Of a stretch of DNA of 64,000 bases, positions 29,821-37,722 are shown one piece after another. A program made the translations under genes and the position numbers. This stretch comes from Aestuariivita sp. (GTDB lineage Bacteria > Pseudomonadota > Alphaproteobacteria > Rhodobacterales > Rhodobacteraceae): NCBI RefSeq assembly GCF_021404545.1, contig NZ_JAAWWD010000036.1, forward strand, positions 1 through 64,000. Reading direction: 5' to 3'. Numbering within the stretch: the stretch's first letter is position 1; each line of letters starts with the position of its first letter. The notes beneath the pieces were generated by a model. It had not been told where the DNA came from, did not search any database, and saw nothing but the letters and a program-made list of their open reading frames with translations.

Positions 29821-30478
29821 GGGTCTTCAGAGCGCGACTGTCGCGCTGCGCGACCTGTATCAGATCCACCACATCGTCTATCACTGGGTTGACTCTGCGG
29901 GCGATCAATACGGGTGTGGGACCTATTCCGATGCATGGCGCCAGCGCTATCTGGAACAGAACTACCTTCGAATAGATCCAGTCATTCAGGGCTGTTATCA
30001 GCGGTTTCATCCGGTAGATTGGAAACGGCTGGATTGGTCCAGCAAGGCTGCGCGTGCGTTTCTCAGCGAAGCGATCGCGTATGGCGTGGGCAATCAGGGA
30101 TACTCCGTTCCCATCCGGGGGCCCAATGGCCAATTTGCGCTGTTTACCAGCAATCACGATTGCGACGACGCGTATTGGAACCAGTTCATCGAAACCCATG
30201 GCCGCGATCTGATTCTGATCGGACACTACTTTAACCGCAAGGCGCTGGAGTTCGAGCCGGTGCGTCAGCCCGAACCGGCGCAATCGCTTTCACCGCGGGA
30301 AGTGGATGCAATGACCCTCATCGCTCTGGGGTATAATCGCGCTCAGGTCGCCAACTCGCTGTCGATATCCGAACATACCCTGCGGGTCTATATCGAGAGT
30401 GCGCGGTTCAAGCTGGGTGCGCTCAATACCACACATGCAGTGGCGCGCGCCATGAGCCGGGGTCTGATCGTTGTCTGA
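29759..30478 (+). CDS. LuxR family quorum-sensing regulator
   Basis: A 239-residue transcription factor. The N-terminal autoinducer-binding domain (about 20-165) has the family residues in AWRQRYLEQNYLRIDPV, VDWKRLDW and GVGNQGYSVPIRGPNGQ. The C-terminal HTH (about 175-235) is LSPREVDAMTLIALGYNRAQVANSLSISEHTLR. It should bind an acyl-homoserine lactone and regulate target genes, presumably the neighbouring luxI. It partly overlaps the small ORF and has no strong ribosome site, so it may rely on coupling. Confidence 0.92.
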   Translation: MVKRARLENILEDLDSTTKLEGLQSATVALRDLYQIHHIVYHWVDSAGDQYGCGTYSDAWRQRYLEQNYLRIDPVIQGCYQRFHPVDWKRLDWSSKAARAFLSEAIAYGVGNQGYSVPIRGPNGQFALFTSNHDCDDAYWNQFIETHGRDLILIGHYFNRKALEFEPVRQPEPAQSLSPREVDAMTLIALGYNRAQVANSLSISEHTLRVYIESARFKLGALNTTHAVARAMSRGLIVV

Positions 30479-30483
30479 CCGCG

Positions 30484-30504
30484 CCATTTTCTGACACAGA
30501 AAAT
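30484..30504 (+). promoter_or_regulatory. Perfect 9+9 inverted repeat after luxR
   Basis: Arms CATTTTCTG (30484-30492) and CAGAAAATG (30496-30504) separated by ACA, 5 bp after the luxR stop and about 206 bp before the luxI start. The spacing does not match the usual lux box (arms with about 10-12 bp between key CT/AG), and there is no T tract on the plus strand, so it could be a hairpin that shields the luxR mRNA end or an operator for another factor. Confidence 0.45.
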
Positions 30505-30710
30505 GCGCAGATTTTGAGACAAAGTCTTGCCACCCCATTGCTCGGCGAAGCGCCAGAAAAGCGTGGCGTTTCGCGTCCCTCTTTCGGGTCTGAAACCACT
30601 GCTCCACAGTTTCGTTAACCAACTATTGGCCCGACCGTTCCCAGGCATGGCAAAGGATTAACCACGTCCGCGATAGCCGTTTGTCCTCATTTCAGGACCC
30701 AGGGGCGACC

Positions 30711-31349
30711 ATGCTGCGTTATCTTTACGGACACGATCTTCACCTCTATCCAACACTTGCCACAGGCATGTTCACAGATCGCGCCGATCAGTTCGCCGCC
30801 CGATTGGGGTGGGAGGTGCATGTGGATGCCAATGGCGAGGAGCGCGATCAATATGATGCGCTCGATCCGCTATACGTGATTTGGGAACGTCCCGATGGCC
30901 GACATGGCGGTTCCATGCGGTTCCTGCCGACCACAGGGTCGGTTATGGTGAACGAAGTTTTCGGTCATCTGACAGGCGGCGCGCCCATTCAGAGCCCGCT
31001 GATCTGGGAATGTACCCGGTTTTGCCTCGCGCGGGATGCGGGCCCGCATGTGGCCGCCGCCCTGATGCTGGGCGGTGGAGAAATCATGCGCGGCTTCGGC
31101 ATTCGTCATTTCACAGGTGTTTTCGATCGCAGGATGGAACGGATCTATCGGGCGATTGGATCCTGGCCCGAGATACTCGGCTCCGAAGGCGATGGGCGAG
31201 ATCGGATCAGCATCGGTCTTTGGGACTTCACCGCCGAAGCGCAGGCCCGTGTCGCGGCACGCGCAGGCATCTCGCCGGATCTCTCCCGGTTGTGGTTTCA
31301 ACGCGCTTTCGGCACGGGCCCCGCCATCTGGCACAAACGCAGCGCCTGA
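30711..31349 (+). CDS. Acyl-homoserine lactone synthase, LuxI family
   Basis: A 212-residue LuxI-type enzyme that makes an acyl-homoserine lactone from S-adenosylmethionine and an acyl carrier. It shows the invariant set: R and F in FTDRADQFAARLGWEV, E and D in GEERDQYDALDPLYVI, R in SMRFLPTTGS and E..R in WECTRFCLARD. The ATG at 30711 follows AGGGG; the in-frame upstream part is not protein-like. The acyl chain length cannot be predicted. It pairs with the luxR gene. Confidence 0.93.
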   Translation: MLRYLYGHDLHLYPTLATGMFTDRADQFAARLGWEVHVDANGEERDQYDALDPLYVIWERPDGRHGGSMRFLPTTGSVMVNEVFGHLTGGAPIQSPLIWECTRFCLARDAGPHVAAALMLGGGEIMRGFGIRHFTGVFDRRMERIYRAIGSWPEILGSEGDGRDRISIGLWDFTAEAQARVAARAGISPDLSRLWFQRAFGTGPAIWHKRSA

Positions 31350-31389
31350 ACTCTGGCACCTTTGCCGACGCGGCTGTAGGGTCGCGCTC

Positions 31390-32919
31390 ATGTCCGAAAC
31401 CGCACTCACCTTTTCCGAAGATCAGGCTCAGGCCTATGACAGCGTGGCCGAGATGCTGCGCGGCGCTGGCGTTGACCTGGAAGACAGCCTGCTCAGCGCG
31501 CCGCGCGATTCAGGATCGGGTGTGATGGCGGTTGTGGGTAAGGCCGGTTCGGGAAAGACGCTCCTTCTGGCGGCCCTTTACAAGGCGCTTTCAGAAGCGG
31601 GTGTCGATGTCATTTCGGGCGACTACGAAGGGCGTCGGCGCAAAGACCGCCGGACGCTCGCCATTCTGGCCCCGACCAACAAGGCCGCCAGTGTCCTGCG
31701 GCTGAGGGGGGTACCTGCGACGACCATCCACCGCATCCTCTATACGCCCGTCTACGATCCGGAATACGAACGGATCGCAGAATGGCTGGCCGGCCAGGGC
31801 GAGCGGCCTGAGGTTGAGGGCTTGACCGATCTGGCGCTCGACCGTGCCTTTTCGTTCTATGAGACGAACAAATCCATCCCCGGCGCGCTGGCGGCGGCGG
31901 GCTTGCGCGGGTCGGATTTCATCACCGGCTGGAAACGGCGGGAGGAACCGCTCGATATCGGGCTGGTCGATGAAGCATCGATGCTGGATGCCAAGCAGTT
32001 TGAGGATCTTCAGGACATCTTTCCCAACCTGCTGCTCTTTGGTGATCCCGCGCAGCTTGCCCCGGTGAACCAATCCGGCGCCATGGTGTTCGACAGGCTG
32101 GATGACGCCCGCAAGCTGACGCTGAGCCGTATTCATCGCCAAACGCAGGATAATCCGATCCTCGATCTGGCGCATGCGTTGGCCGATCCGCAGCTCGATT
32201 TCCAGGATTTCGAGCGCATGGTCGAAGAGAAGGCCCGCGCGGATGAACGTGTTGTCTGGGGTCAGCGGGTCGAGGTTGATCTGATGGCACGCTCTCCGGT
32301 TCTGGTCTGGCGCAACGCCACGCGTGTGCGTCTGATCAACGCGTTTCGTTCGGTGCACGGCGCGCCGGAAACCGAACTGGTGGAGGGAGAGCCGCTGATC
32401 TGCGATGGCATCGAACTGCCGCTCAAGCACCGCAAGAAAAGACTGGATCTGGAGGCGCGCGGTCTGATTAAGGGCGCGCAGGTCGTTTATCTGGGTCCGG
32501 GTCGCAAACCGGGGTTTTCGCGGTTGCATGTGATCGGGGCCGAGGATCCCCAGGTCAGTGCCGCCTCGATCGTGAAGATCGAAAAACCCCATGAGGAAGA
32601 GCCGTTCATCCCCTTTGCCGCGCGTATGGGGGCCACCTTTCTACACGGGGCCGCGGTGACGATCCACAAGGCGCAGGGCAGTCAGTGGGACACGGTACAG
32701 GTGTTCGCCCCGGATATCTTTGTCGCCGCGCGCATGGGCCGGACCGAGGCGGGGCAGCCCTTGTGGAAACGTCTGGCCTATGTGGCCATCACGCGTGCGC
32801 AGGAACGGCTGATCTGGGTGGTGCGCAACCGGTTGGCGAAGCCGACCTATAAGCTGCGGGTCGACGATCTGCGCAGCGCTGCCATGGCCCCTCTGGCGTT
32901 GGAGGAGGAACTATCGTGA
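31390..32919 (+). CDS. RecD-like superfamily 1B helicase
   Basis: A 509-residue ATP-dependent DNA helicase of the RecD/Dda type. Motif I (Walker A) is GKAGSGKTLLL, Walker B LVDEASMLDA, motif III GDPAQLAPV, and the C-terminal AVTIHKAQGSQWDTVQVF and AYVAITRAQERLIWV are motifs V and VI. It is single-chain, without RecB/C neighbours, so it probably acts on forks or in repair. The start is the ATG at 31390. It overlaps the following SDR gene as GTGA. Confidence 0.9.
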   Translation: MSETALTFSEDQAQAYDSVAEMLRGAGVDLEDSLLSAPRDSGSGVMAVVGKAGSGKTLLLAALYKALSEAGVDVISGDYEGRRRKDRRTLAILAPTNKAASVLRLRGVPATTIHRILYTPVYDPEYERIAEWLAGQGERPEVEGLTDLALDRAFSFYETNKSIPGALAAAGLRGSDFITGWKRREEPLDIGLVDEASMLDAKQFEDLQDIFPNLLLFGDPAQLAPVNQSGAMVFDRLDDARKLTLSRIHRQTQDNPILDLAHALADPQLDFQDFERMVEEKARADERVVWGQRVEVDLMARSPVLVWRNATRVRLINAFRSVHGAPETELVEGEPLICDGIELPLKHRKKRLDLEARGLIKGAQVVYLGPGRKPGFSRLHVIGAEDPQVSAASIVKIEKPHEEEPFIPFAARMGATFLHGAAVTIHKAQGSQWDTVQVFAPDIFVAARMGRTEAGQPLWKRLAYVAITRAQERLIWVVRNRLAKPTYKLRVDDLRSAAMAPLALEEELS

Positions 32920-33650
32920 AATCCATCCTGATCACCGGCGCCAGTTCTGGCATTGGCCGCGCCACGGCAGAGCTTTTTCTGCAAAGCGGCTGGTGCGTGG
33001 GTGTTCTGGCACGCAGCCCCGGCCCGCTGCGCGAGATTGCGGAGGCGTATGATCACGCCATCCCGCTGATTGCAGATGTGACTGAGCCAGAGGCTATTGA
33101 AGCGGCCGTTGAACGGTTCGCAGGCGAGGCGGGACATCTCGACGTGCTCTTTAACAATGCGGGGATCTTCACCCCCGCAGGATCTATCGATGAGATCCCG
33201 CTGGAGGATTGGACCCGGGCGGTCAACGTAAACCTGACCGGGATGTTCCTGGCCGCACGCGCCGCGTTTCGGGTCATGCGGCAGCAGAGCCCTCAGGGGG
33301 GTCGGATCATCAATAACGGCTCGATCTCGGCCCATGTGCCGCGGCCTGGATCAGTGACGTATACGGCAACGAAACATGGGGTGACGGGGCTGACGCGGAC
33401 CCTGTCACTGGACGGGCGGCCCTTTGATATCGCGTGTGGCCAGATAGATATCGGAAATGCGCTGACGCCCATGGTGCAGGCGCTGAACGACAACGCGCGT
33501 GCGCAAGACCCACAGGCCGAGGTGCAGCCGACCATGGATGTGGCGGATGCGGCCGCCTCGGTTCTGCATATGGCGCAGCTCCCGCTCGGCGCGAATGTGC
33601 AGTTCATGACCGTCATGGCAACCAAGATGCCCTATATCGGGCGTGGCTAG
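32916..33650 (+). CDS. Short-chain dehydrogenase/reductase
   Basis: A 244-residue SDR. The cofactor motif TGASSGIGRAT (residues 7-17), FNNAGIF and the catalytic YTATK with the upstream Ser are visible, and a DV acidic pair after beta3 fits NAD(P)(H). Substrate unknown. It starts with GTG at 32916, overlapping the helicase stop (GTGA), so it is co-translated, although the two functions have no obvious link. Confidence 0.9.
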   Translation: MKSILITGASSGIGRATAELFLQSGWCVGVLARSPGPLREIAEAYDHAIPLIADVTEPEAIEAAVERFAGEAGHLDVLFNNAGIFTPAGSIDEIPLEDWTRAVNVNLTGMFLAARAAFRVMRQQSPQGGRIINNGSISAHVPRPGSVTYTATKHGVTGLTRTLSLDGRPFDIACGQIDIGNALTPMVQALNDNARAQDPQAEVQPTMDVADAAASVLHMAQLPLGANVQFMTVMATKMPYIGRG

Positions 33651-34001
33651 AACGGCTCCGGGTCTGCTGCAATCGGACTGCGCCGCCCAATCCGTGTCAT
33701 TTCTGGCCTGGAAGCCGGACCGGTGAAGGCGCTCATAATCGAGGACGGGATCTTGTTCAGCCCCTTGGAGGGCGCGACTTAGACGCGCTGCAACCTAGGG
33801 CAAGCCGCCGCGGGGTTGCACAGTGTCTGACTGCTGAAGCCGGTGCAGACCTGTTGGCATATTGCGCTATCGGTGTTTCAGGAGAGGCTGTTCCTGCGTG
33901 AGATCGAGGTCAGCCAATGTGCGGCCTGACGTTTTTCGCAAGGCTGCGGGTTCAGGATCAAGCAAGATGCGGGTCGCCGACGCGCGCGCCCGCGATCCTG
34001 C
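33651..34001. other. Gap with a possible receiver-gene relic
   Basis: No intact gene is seen in 351 bp. A GTG-initiated fragment at 33723-33780 reads VKALIIEDGILFSPLEGAT then a stop, which looks like the first strand of a response-regulator receiver domain (KALIIEDE…LFS). The rest of the gap is not clearly coding. It may be a decayed receiver gene, but the match is short. Confidence 0.3.
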
Positions 34002-34571
34002 TCAGGTCGCTGCGATGCCACCATGGACGAACTGTGCCGCCAATTCGGCATAGGCCTCGCGGCTTAACCCCTTGCCGGGCCGATGCCACATATAAAACCA
34101 GTTGAGAATACCGAACACCGTCATGGTCACCGCCCTGAGGCGCACAGGGTCCAGGTCGGACCGTTCGCGCGCGATGGCATCCGACATGATCTCGACCAGC
34201 CTGCGTTGTAACGCGATCAACGGCGTTTGTTGTTGCACCGGCAAGGTCGCCAACGCATCCAACTGGAGTTTGTGCTCGGCATCGGCATCCTCATAGGCCT
34301 CAAGGATTGCCCGGATCAAACCGGGCAGCCCGTCAGGGGCCGCCGCGTCAACCACTGTCACCAGATCTGACAGATGCGTATCGAGAATATCGAAGAGCAG
34401 CGCCTCTTTGCTGTCGTAGTAATGATAGATCAGCGCCTTGGAGACCCCGCATTCCCGCGCGGCCCCGGTCATCGAGGCGCGGTCATAGCCCTGGGCCGCG
34501 AAATAGGCCGCAGCCCCTTTGCGCAGAGCGGCGCGTTTGGCGTCGTGATCCTTGGCGATCCCCCGTGGCAT
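34002..34571 (-). CDS. TetR family repressor of the paa genes
   Basis: A 189-residue TetR-type regulator. The N-terminal HTH (about 20-65) is MTGAARECGVSKALIYHYYDSKEALLFDIL. Its ATG shares a base with the paaK stop (TGATG), so it is the last gene of paaI-paaK-tetR and probably autoregulates the operon, with phenylacetyl-CoA as the plausible effector. A perfect palindrome lies before paaI and would fit its operator. Confidence 0.85.
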   Translation of the reverse strand: MPRGIAKDHDAKRAALRKGAAAYFAAQGYDRASMTGAARECGVSKALIYHYYDSKEALLFDILDTHLSDLVTVVDAAAPDGLPGLIRAILEAYEDADAEHKLQLDALATLPVQQQTPLIALQRRLVEIMSDAIARERSDLDPVRLRAVTMTVFGILNWFYMWHRPGKGLSREAYAELAAQFVHGGIAAT

Positions 34572-35881
34572 CAGGTTTTGGGGCGCTTGTCCAGGATGCG
34601 TACGGCCTTGCCCTGGCTGCGCTCGACACCGCCGGGATCGGACACGTCCACCTTTACCGAGATCCCCACAGTCGACTTGATCTTGTGGGCCAGTTCGGCG
34701 GCGGCGTGCACGCGGTCATCGTTCCCCGAAAACCCTTCGGCCGCTTCGGTGAGGATGCGCATCTTGTCCATGCGGCCCGGGCGCGACAGCTCGATCTGGA
34801 AATGCGCGGCAAGGCCCTTGACGGTCATCAACTGTTCCTCGATCTGGGTCGGAAACACGTTCACGCCGCGCAGAATGATCATGTCATCCGACCGGCCGGT
34901 GATCTTTTCCATGCGCCGCATCGACCGGGCGGTGCCGGGCAGGAGGCGGGTCAGATCCCGGGTGCGATACCGAATGATCGGGAATGCTTCCTTGGAGAGG
35001 GAGGTGAAGACCAGCTCCCCCTGTTCGCCATCCGCGACCGGCTCACCGGTTTCGGGGTTGATGATCTCGGGATAGAAATGATCTTCCCAGATGTGCAGCC
35101 CGTCCTTGGTTTCCACACATTCATTGGCAACACCTGGGCCCATAACCTCGCTCAGGCCGTAGATATCGACGGCGTGCATGTCGAACGCCTCTTCGATTTC
35201 CAGGCGCATGGCGTTGGTCCAGGGTTCGGCACCGAAGATGCCCACTTCCAGCGGGCTTTGCCGGGGATCGAGCCCCTGAGCCGCATATTCATCCAGGATC
35301 GAGAGCGCATAAGACGGCGTGACAGTGATACCCTTGGGCTGGAAATCCTCGATCAGCCTGACCTGGCGCTGGGTCATGCCGCCCGAAATCGGAACCGTGG
35401 TCAGCCCCAGCGAATCGGCGCCCAGATGAATGCCCAACCCACCGGTAAAGAGCCCGTACCCATAAGCGTTGTGCAACAGATCCCCCGGGCGCAGACCCGA
35501 CGCGCGCAGGCTGCGCGCCACCACCTCACCCCAGACATTCAGATCGGTCTGGGTATAACCAACGACCGTCGGCTGACCGGTGGTGCCGGAGGACGCATGA
35601 ATACGCGCGATCTGGTCGCGTGGAACCGCGAACATGCCAAACGGGTAATTGTCGCGCAGATCCTGTTTGACGGTGAAGGGAAACTTGGCCAGATCCGAAA
35701 GTGTGGTCAGATCGTCCGGATGCACACCCGCCGCGTCAAAGCTGGCTTTGTAGAACGGCACATTGTCATAGGCGTGTTTCAGGGACCATTTCAGACGTTT
35801 GAGCTGCAGCGCACCGATCTCATCGCGCGATGCGATTTCAATCGGGTTGAGGTCTTCTTTGCGGGGGGTGAGGTCCTTCAT
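34571..35881 (-). CDS. paaK: Phenylacetate-CoA ligase
   Basis: A 436-residue adenylate-forming ligase that activates phenylacetate to phenylacetyl-CoA. The ATP-binding P-loop-like HASSGTTGQPTVVGYT, the PAHNAYGYGLF-type core NAYGYGLFTGG, and YGLSEVMGPGVANEC are typical of PaaK. The start at ATG 35881 follows GGAGA; the frame open to 36058 is upstream noise. It lies after paaI and before the TetR gene. Other paa ring-cleavage genes are not in the window. Confidence 0.92.
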   Translation of the reverse strand: MKDLTPRKEDLNPIEIASRDEIGALQLKRLKWSLKHAYDNVPFYKASFDAAGVHPDDLTTLSDLAKFPFTVKQDLRDNYPFGMFAVPRDQIARIHASSGTTGQPTVVGYTQTDLNVWGEVVARSLRASGLRPGDLLHNAYGYGLFTGGLGIHLGADSLGLTTVPISGGMTQRQVRLIEDFQPKGITVTPSYALSILDEYAAQGLDPRQSPLEVGIFGAEPWTNAMRLEIEEAFDMHAVDIYGLSEVMGPGVANECVETKDGLHIWEDHFYPEIINPETGEPVADGEQGELVFTSLSKEAFPIIRYRTRDLTRLLPGTARSMRRMEKITGRSDDMIILRGVNVFPTQIEEQLMTVKGLAAHFQIELSRPGRMDKMRILTEAAEGFSGNDDRVHAAAELAHKIKSTVGISVKVDVSDPGGVERSQGKAVRILDKRPKT

Positions 35882-35954
35882 GCGGTCGTCTCCAATTGCG
35901 GGTCCGTTGCGCCAGAGCAATGGCCCGGCAGATTCCTGTGATCGCGGTTCGAGG

Positions 35955-36386
35955 TCACGATGCTTCGTCGAAATGCTGTCCCTTGACCTCACGCGAGAGG
36001 CCGCGGAACACGGCCACCTTGCGCCCGTCCTGGCCGGTGACAGTGACATCATAGACACCCGATCGCCCTGTGCGCGCGGTTTCGGTGGCCATAGCCGTCA
36101 GGCGTTCATTCAGCTTGCCTGGGGACAGGAAGGTAATCTGGTTTTCCTGTGCGACTGCGAGTTGGTTATAGCTGTTGCAGGCGAAAGCAAACGCGCTGTC
36201 GGCGAGGGTGAAAATGTATCCGCCATGGCAGATCGCATGGCCGTTGAGATGGTGATCCTGGACTTGAAAGGACAGCGTTGCCGAACCCGGCCCAACCGCG
36301 TCGAGGGTCATGCCCAGCCATTTGCTGGCCGCATCGCCCGCCCACATCGCAGCGGCGCTCTTTTCGGCGCGGTCCTGAGGTGTCAT
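35955..36386 (-). CDS. paaI: Hydroxyphenylacetyl-CoA thioesterase PaaI
   Basis: A 143-residue hot-dog thioesterase of the PaaI type that hydrolyses (hydroxylated) phenylacetyl-CoA, recovering CoA from dead-end intermediates. Typical blocks are HHLNGHAICHGGYIFTLADSAFAFACNSYN. The ATG at 36386 has GGAGGAG. It is the first gene of the paaI-paaK-tetR unit. Confidence 0.92.
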   Translation of the reverse strand: MTPQDRAEKSAAAMWAGDAASKWLGMTLDAVGPGSATLSFQVQDHHLNGHAICHGGYIFTLADSAFAFACNSYNQLAVAQENQITFLSPGKLNERLTAMATETARTGRSGVYDVTVTGQDGRKVAVFRGLSREVKGQHFDEAS

Positions 36387-36425
36387 GCCCTCTCCTCCCT
36401 GTCGTGCTGCAAATCTGCACAAAAC

Positions 36426-36437
36426 CGACCACGTGGT
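36426..36437 (-). promoter_or_regulatory. Candidate operator before paaI
   Basis: GACCACGTGGTC is a perfect 12-bp palindrome 40 bp upstream of the paaI ATG. Its position and the tetR gene at the end of the operon make it a likely TetR-type repressor site. A CCGACCACGTGGTCAA context extends it slightly. Confidence 0.65.
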
Positions 36438-36548
36438 CAATAGTGTTCTTGGGCAACCTGGCCTTGGCTATGGCCATACAGGGGGCGGCACGCCAGGGCT
36501 TGTGCAGACTGGCCTTGATTTCGGTGCGGATCGCGGCAACTCTGCGGC

Positions 36549-36881
36549 ATGACCTTTCAGACCTCTACCGGCGTGGCGTCGCCTCAGGTCGCGTTCGACC
36601 GGCGCGAGCTTAACGTCATTCTGGGCCTTTACGGGCGTATGGTCGCCGCCGGGGAATGGCGTGACTACGGTATCTCCTGTTTGCGCGACTGTGCCGTGTT
36701 CTCGGTCTTTCGCCGCACCGCAGAGCATCCGCTCTACCGGATCGAAAAGCATCCTAAGCTGCGTAACCGTCAGGGGCTTTATGCCGTTGTGGGCATGGAC
36801 GGGCAGATCCTGAAACGCGGGCATGATCTGAAATCTGTCCTGCGCATTCTGGAACGCAAGCTGATCCGGTCGGTTGAGTAG
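36549..36881 (+). CDS. DUF2794 protein
   Basis: A 110-residue soluble protein of the DUF2794 family: VAFDRRELNVILGLYGRMVAAGEWRDY, followed by AVFSVFRRTAEHPLYRIEKHPKLR and LKSVLRILERKLIRSVE. The function is not known; members are small and common in alphaproteobacteria. It is divergent from paaI and its 3' end is adjacent to the insertion-sequence debris. Confidence 0.88.
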   Translation: MTFQTSTGVASPQVAFDRRELNVILGLYGRMVAAGEWRDYGISCLRDCAVFSVFRRTAEHPLYRIEKHPKLRNRQGLYAVVGMDGQILKRGHDLKSVLRILERKLIRSVE

Positions 36882-36891
36882 TCCGATTGTC

Positions 36892-37170
36892 CGCTGGCGC
36901 GCATCCTGTGCAATCGGACTTCAGCGCCCGGTACTTGTGGGCTATGCAACTTTGGGCATTCCGGGCGGGGTCAGAATAGGTGCGCCAGGTGTGCCGCATC
37001 TCTTTCCAGCCCGGGCAGGTGAAGCGATTGTTTTCTTCATCCCAACTGAAATCGGATCGTGAGAAGGGTCCATATGTTCGCTCGCCCTTGTCGAAGACTG
37101 GGATAAAGGGAAGTATCTGGCGTTTCAATGCGGGCCAGATGAGGTTGTCGGACAATCCATAGGCCGTATC
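36892..37170 (-). pseudogene. IS1182-like transposase fragment
   Basis: About 92 codons that read like the middle of an IS1182/IS5-type transposase: GLSDNLIWPALKRQILPFIPVFDKGERT, then FSRSDFSWDEENNRFTCPG and YRALKSDCTGCAP. No start or catalytic core is present. It is fused in frame to the IS630-like N-terminus at 37162-37320, so the two form one chimeric open frame. Truncated on both sides. Confidence 0.7.
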
Positions 37171-37420
37171 TGCATGGCCCTTGGTTCGAACCTGACGCGC
37201 CCACCTTGCACCTGTGGTCGGCGAAGCTTTCAGACCCAATGCCGCCGCACGCCCGCTTAACCCTTCATCAATGTACGTCTGAAACCGTGCCCGGAGCGAT
37301 GATGGAAAAGGTGATGACATGATTCATCCTCCCAATAAGGATGACTTGCATCTCAACCCTCATGGGAATCCCCCGCGACTCAGGTTCAAGCCGAAACGAT
37401 TTAACTCAGTCGGTTGGTGA
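37162..37420 (-). mobile_element. IS630-like 5' end and transposase N-terminus
   Basis: A transposase N-terminal helix-turn-helix (about 53 codons, start at 37320: FPSSLRARFQTYIDEGLSGRAAALGLK) of the IS630 kind, preceded by a leader on the minus strand up to about 37420. The rest of the gene is missing; it runs into the IS1182-like fragment. The element's left end appears to interrupt an IS110-like gene. Confidence 0.6.
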
Positions 37421-37434
37421 GCCAGTTCGGCTTC

Positions 37435-37587
37435 TCCTGATGGACATGTATCGCTTTCTACCAGTGCATCGTCCTTGGAAAACAGGGCGCCTGAATATGT
37501 CTTCTTGTGAACATCGAGACCAAACACGACAGGCTGATCTTCCACAGCGGCTAGAAACCGCGACAGGTGTATTGCTTTCTTAACCAT
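37435..37587 (-). pseudogene. IS110-like transposase N-terminal fragment
   Basis: About 50 codons start MVKKAIHLSRFLAAVEDQP and contain VVFGLDVHKKTYSGALF, the DEDD-type first catalytic block of IS110 transposases. The gene is cut off within 75 codons, probably by the IS630-like insertion. Ribosome-site-like GGAG lies just upstream. Confidence 0.7.
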
Positions 37588-37666
37588 GCTGGAAACTCCT
37601 TCAATTGGCGTGTTCCGGCATTGCAGCCAATAGCCTCGCCACCGTCTAGCATGGTATTTTTTCAAT

Positions 37667-37722
37667 GAGGGGGCGTTGCCCCCTCATACTCCCCCACTCG
37701 TATTTGGAGCGAGAAGAAGGGG
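37667..37722 (-). repeat. 3' stem-loop element, copy B
   Basis: On the minus strand, directly after the NlpC/P60 stop: CCCCTTCTTCTCG, CCAAATACG, TGGGGGA, then a perfect 8-bp hairpin GAGGGGGC-AAC-GCCCCCTC (37667-37685) followed by an AT-rich tract ATTGAAAAAATACC. The following A/T run means this copy may act as a terminator. Same order of parts as copies at 1717-1765 and 49186-49235. Confidence 0.65.

Noticed and set aside
30484-30504. Lux box reading of the inverted repeat
   Set aside because: Lux boxes have about 20 bp with key bases separated by 10-12; here the arms are 3 bp apart and AT-rich. Kept only as an unexplained dyad.
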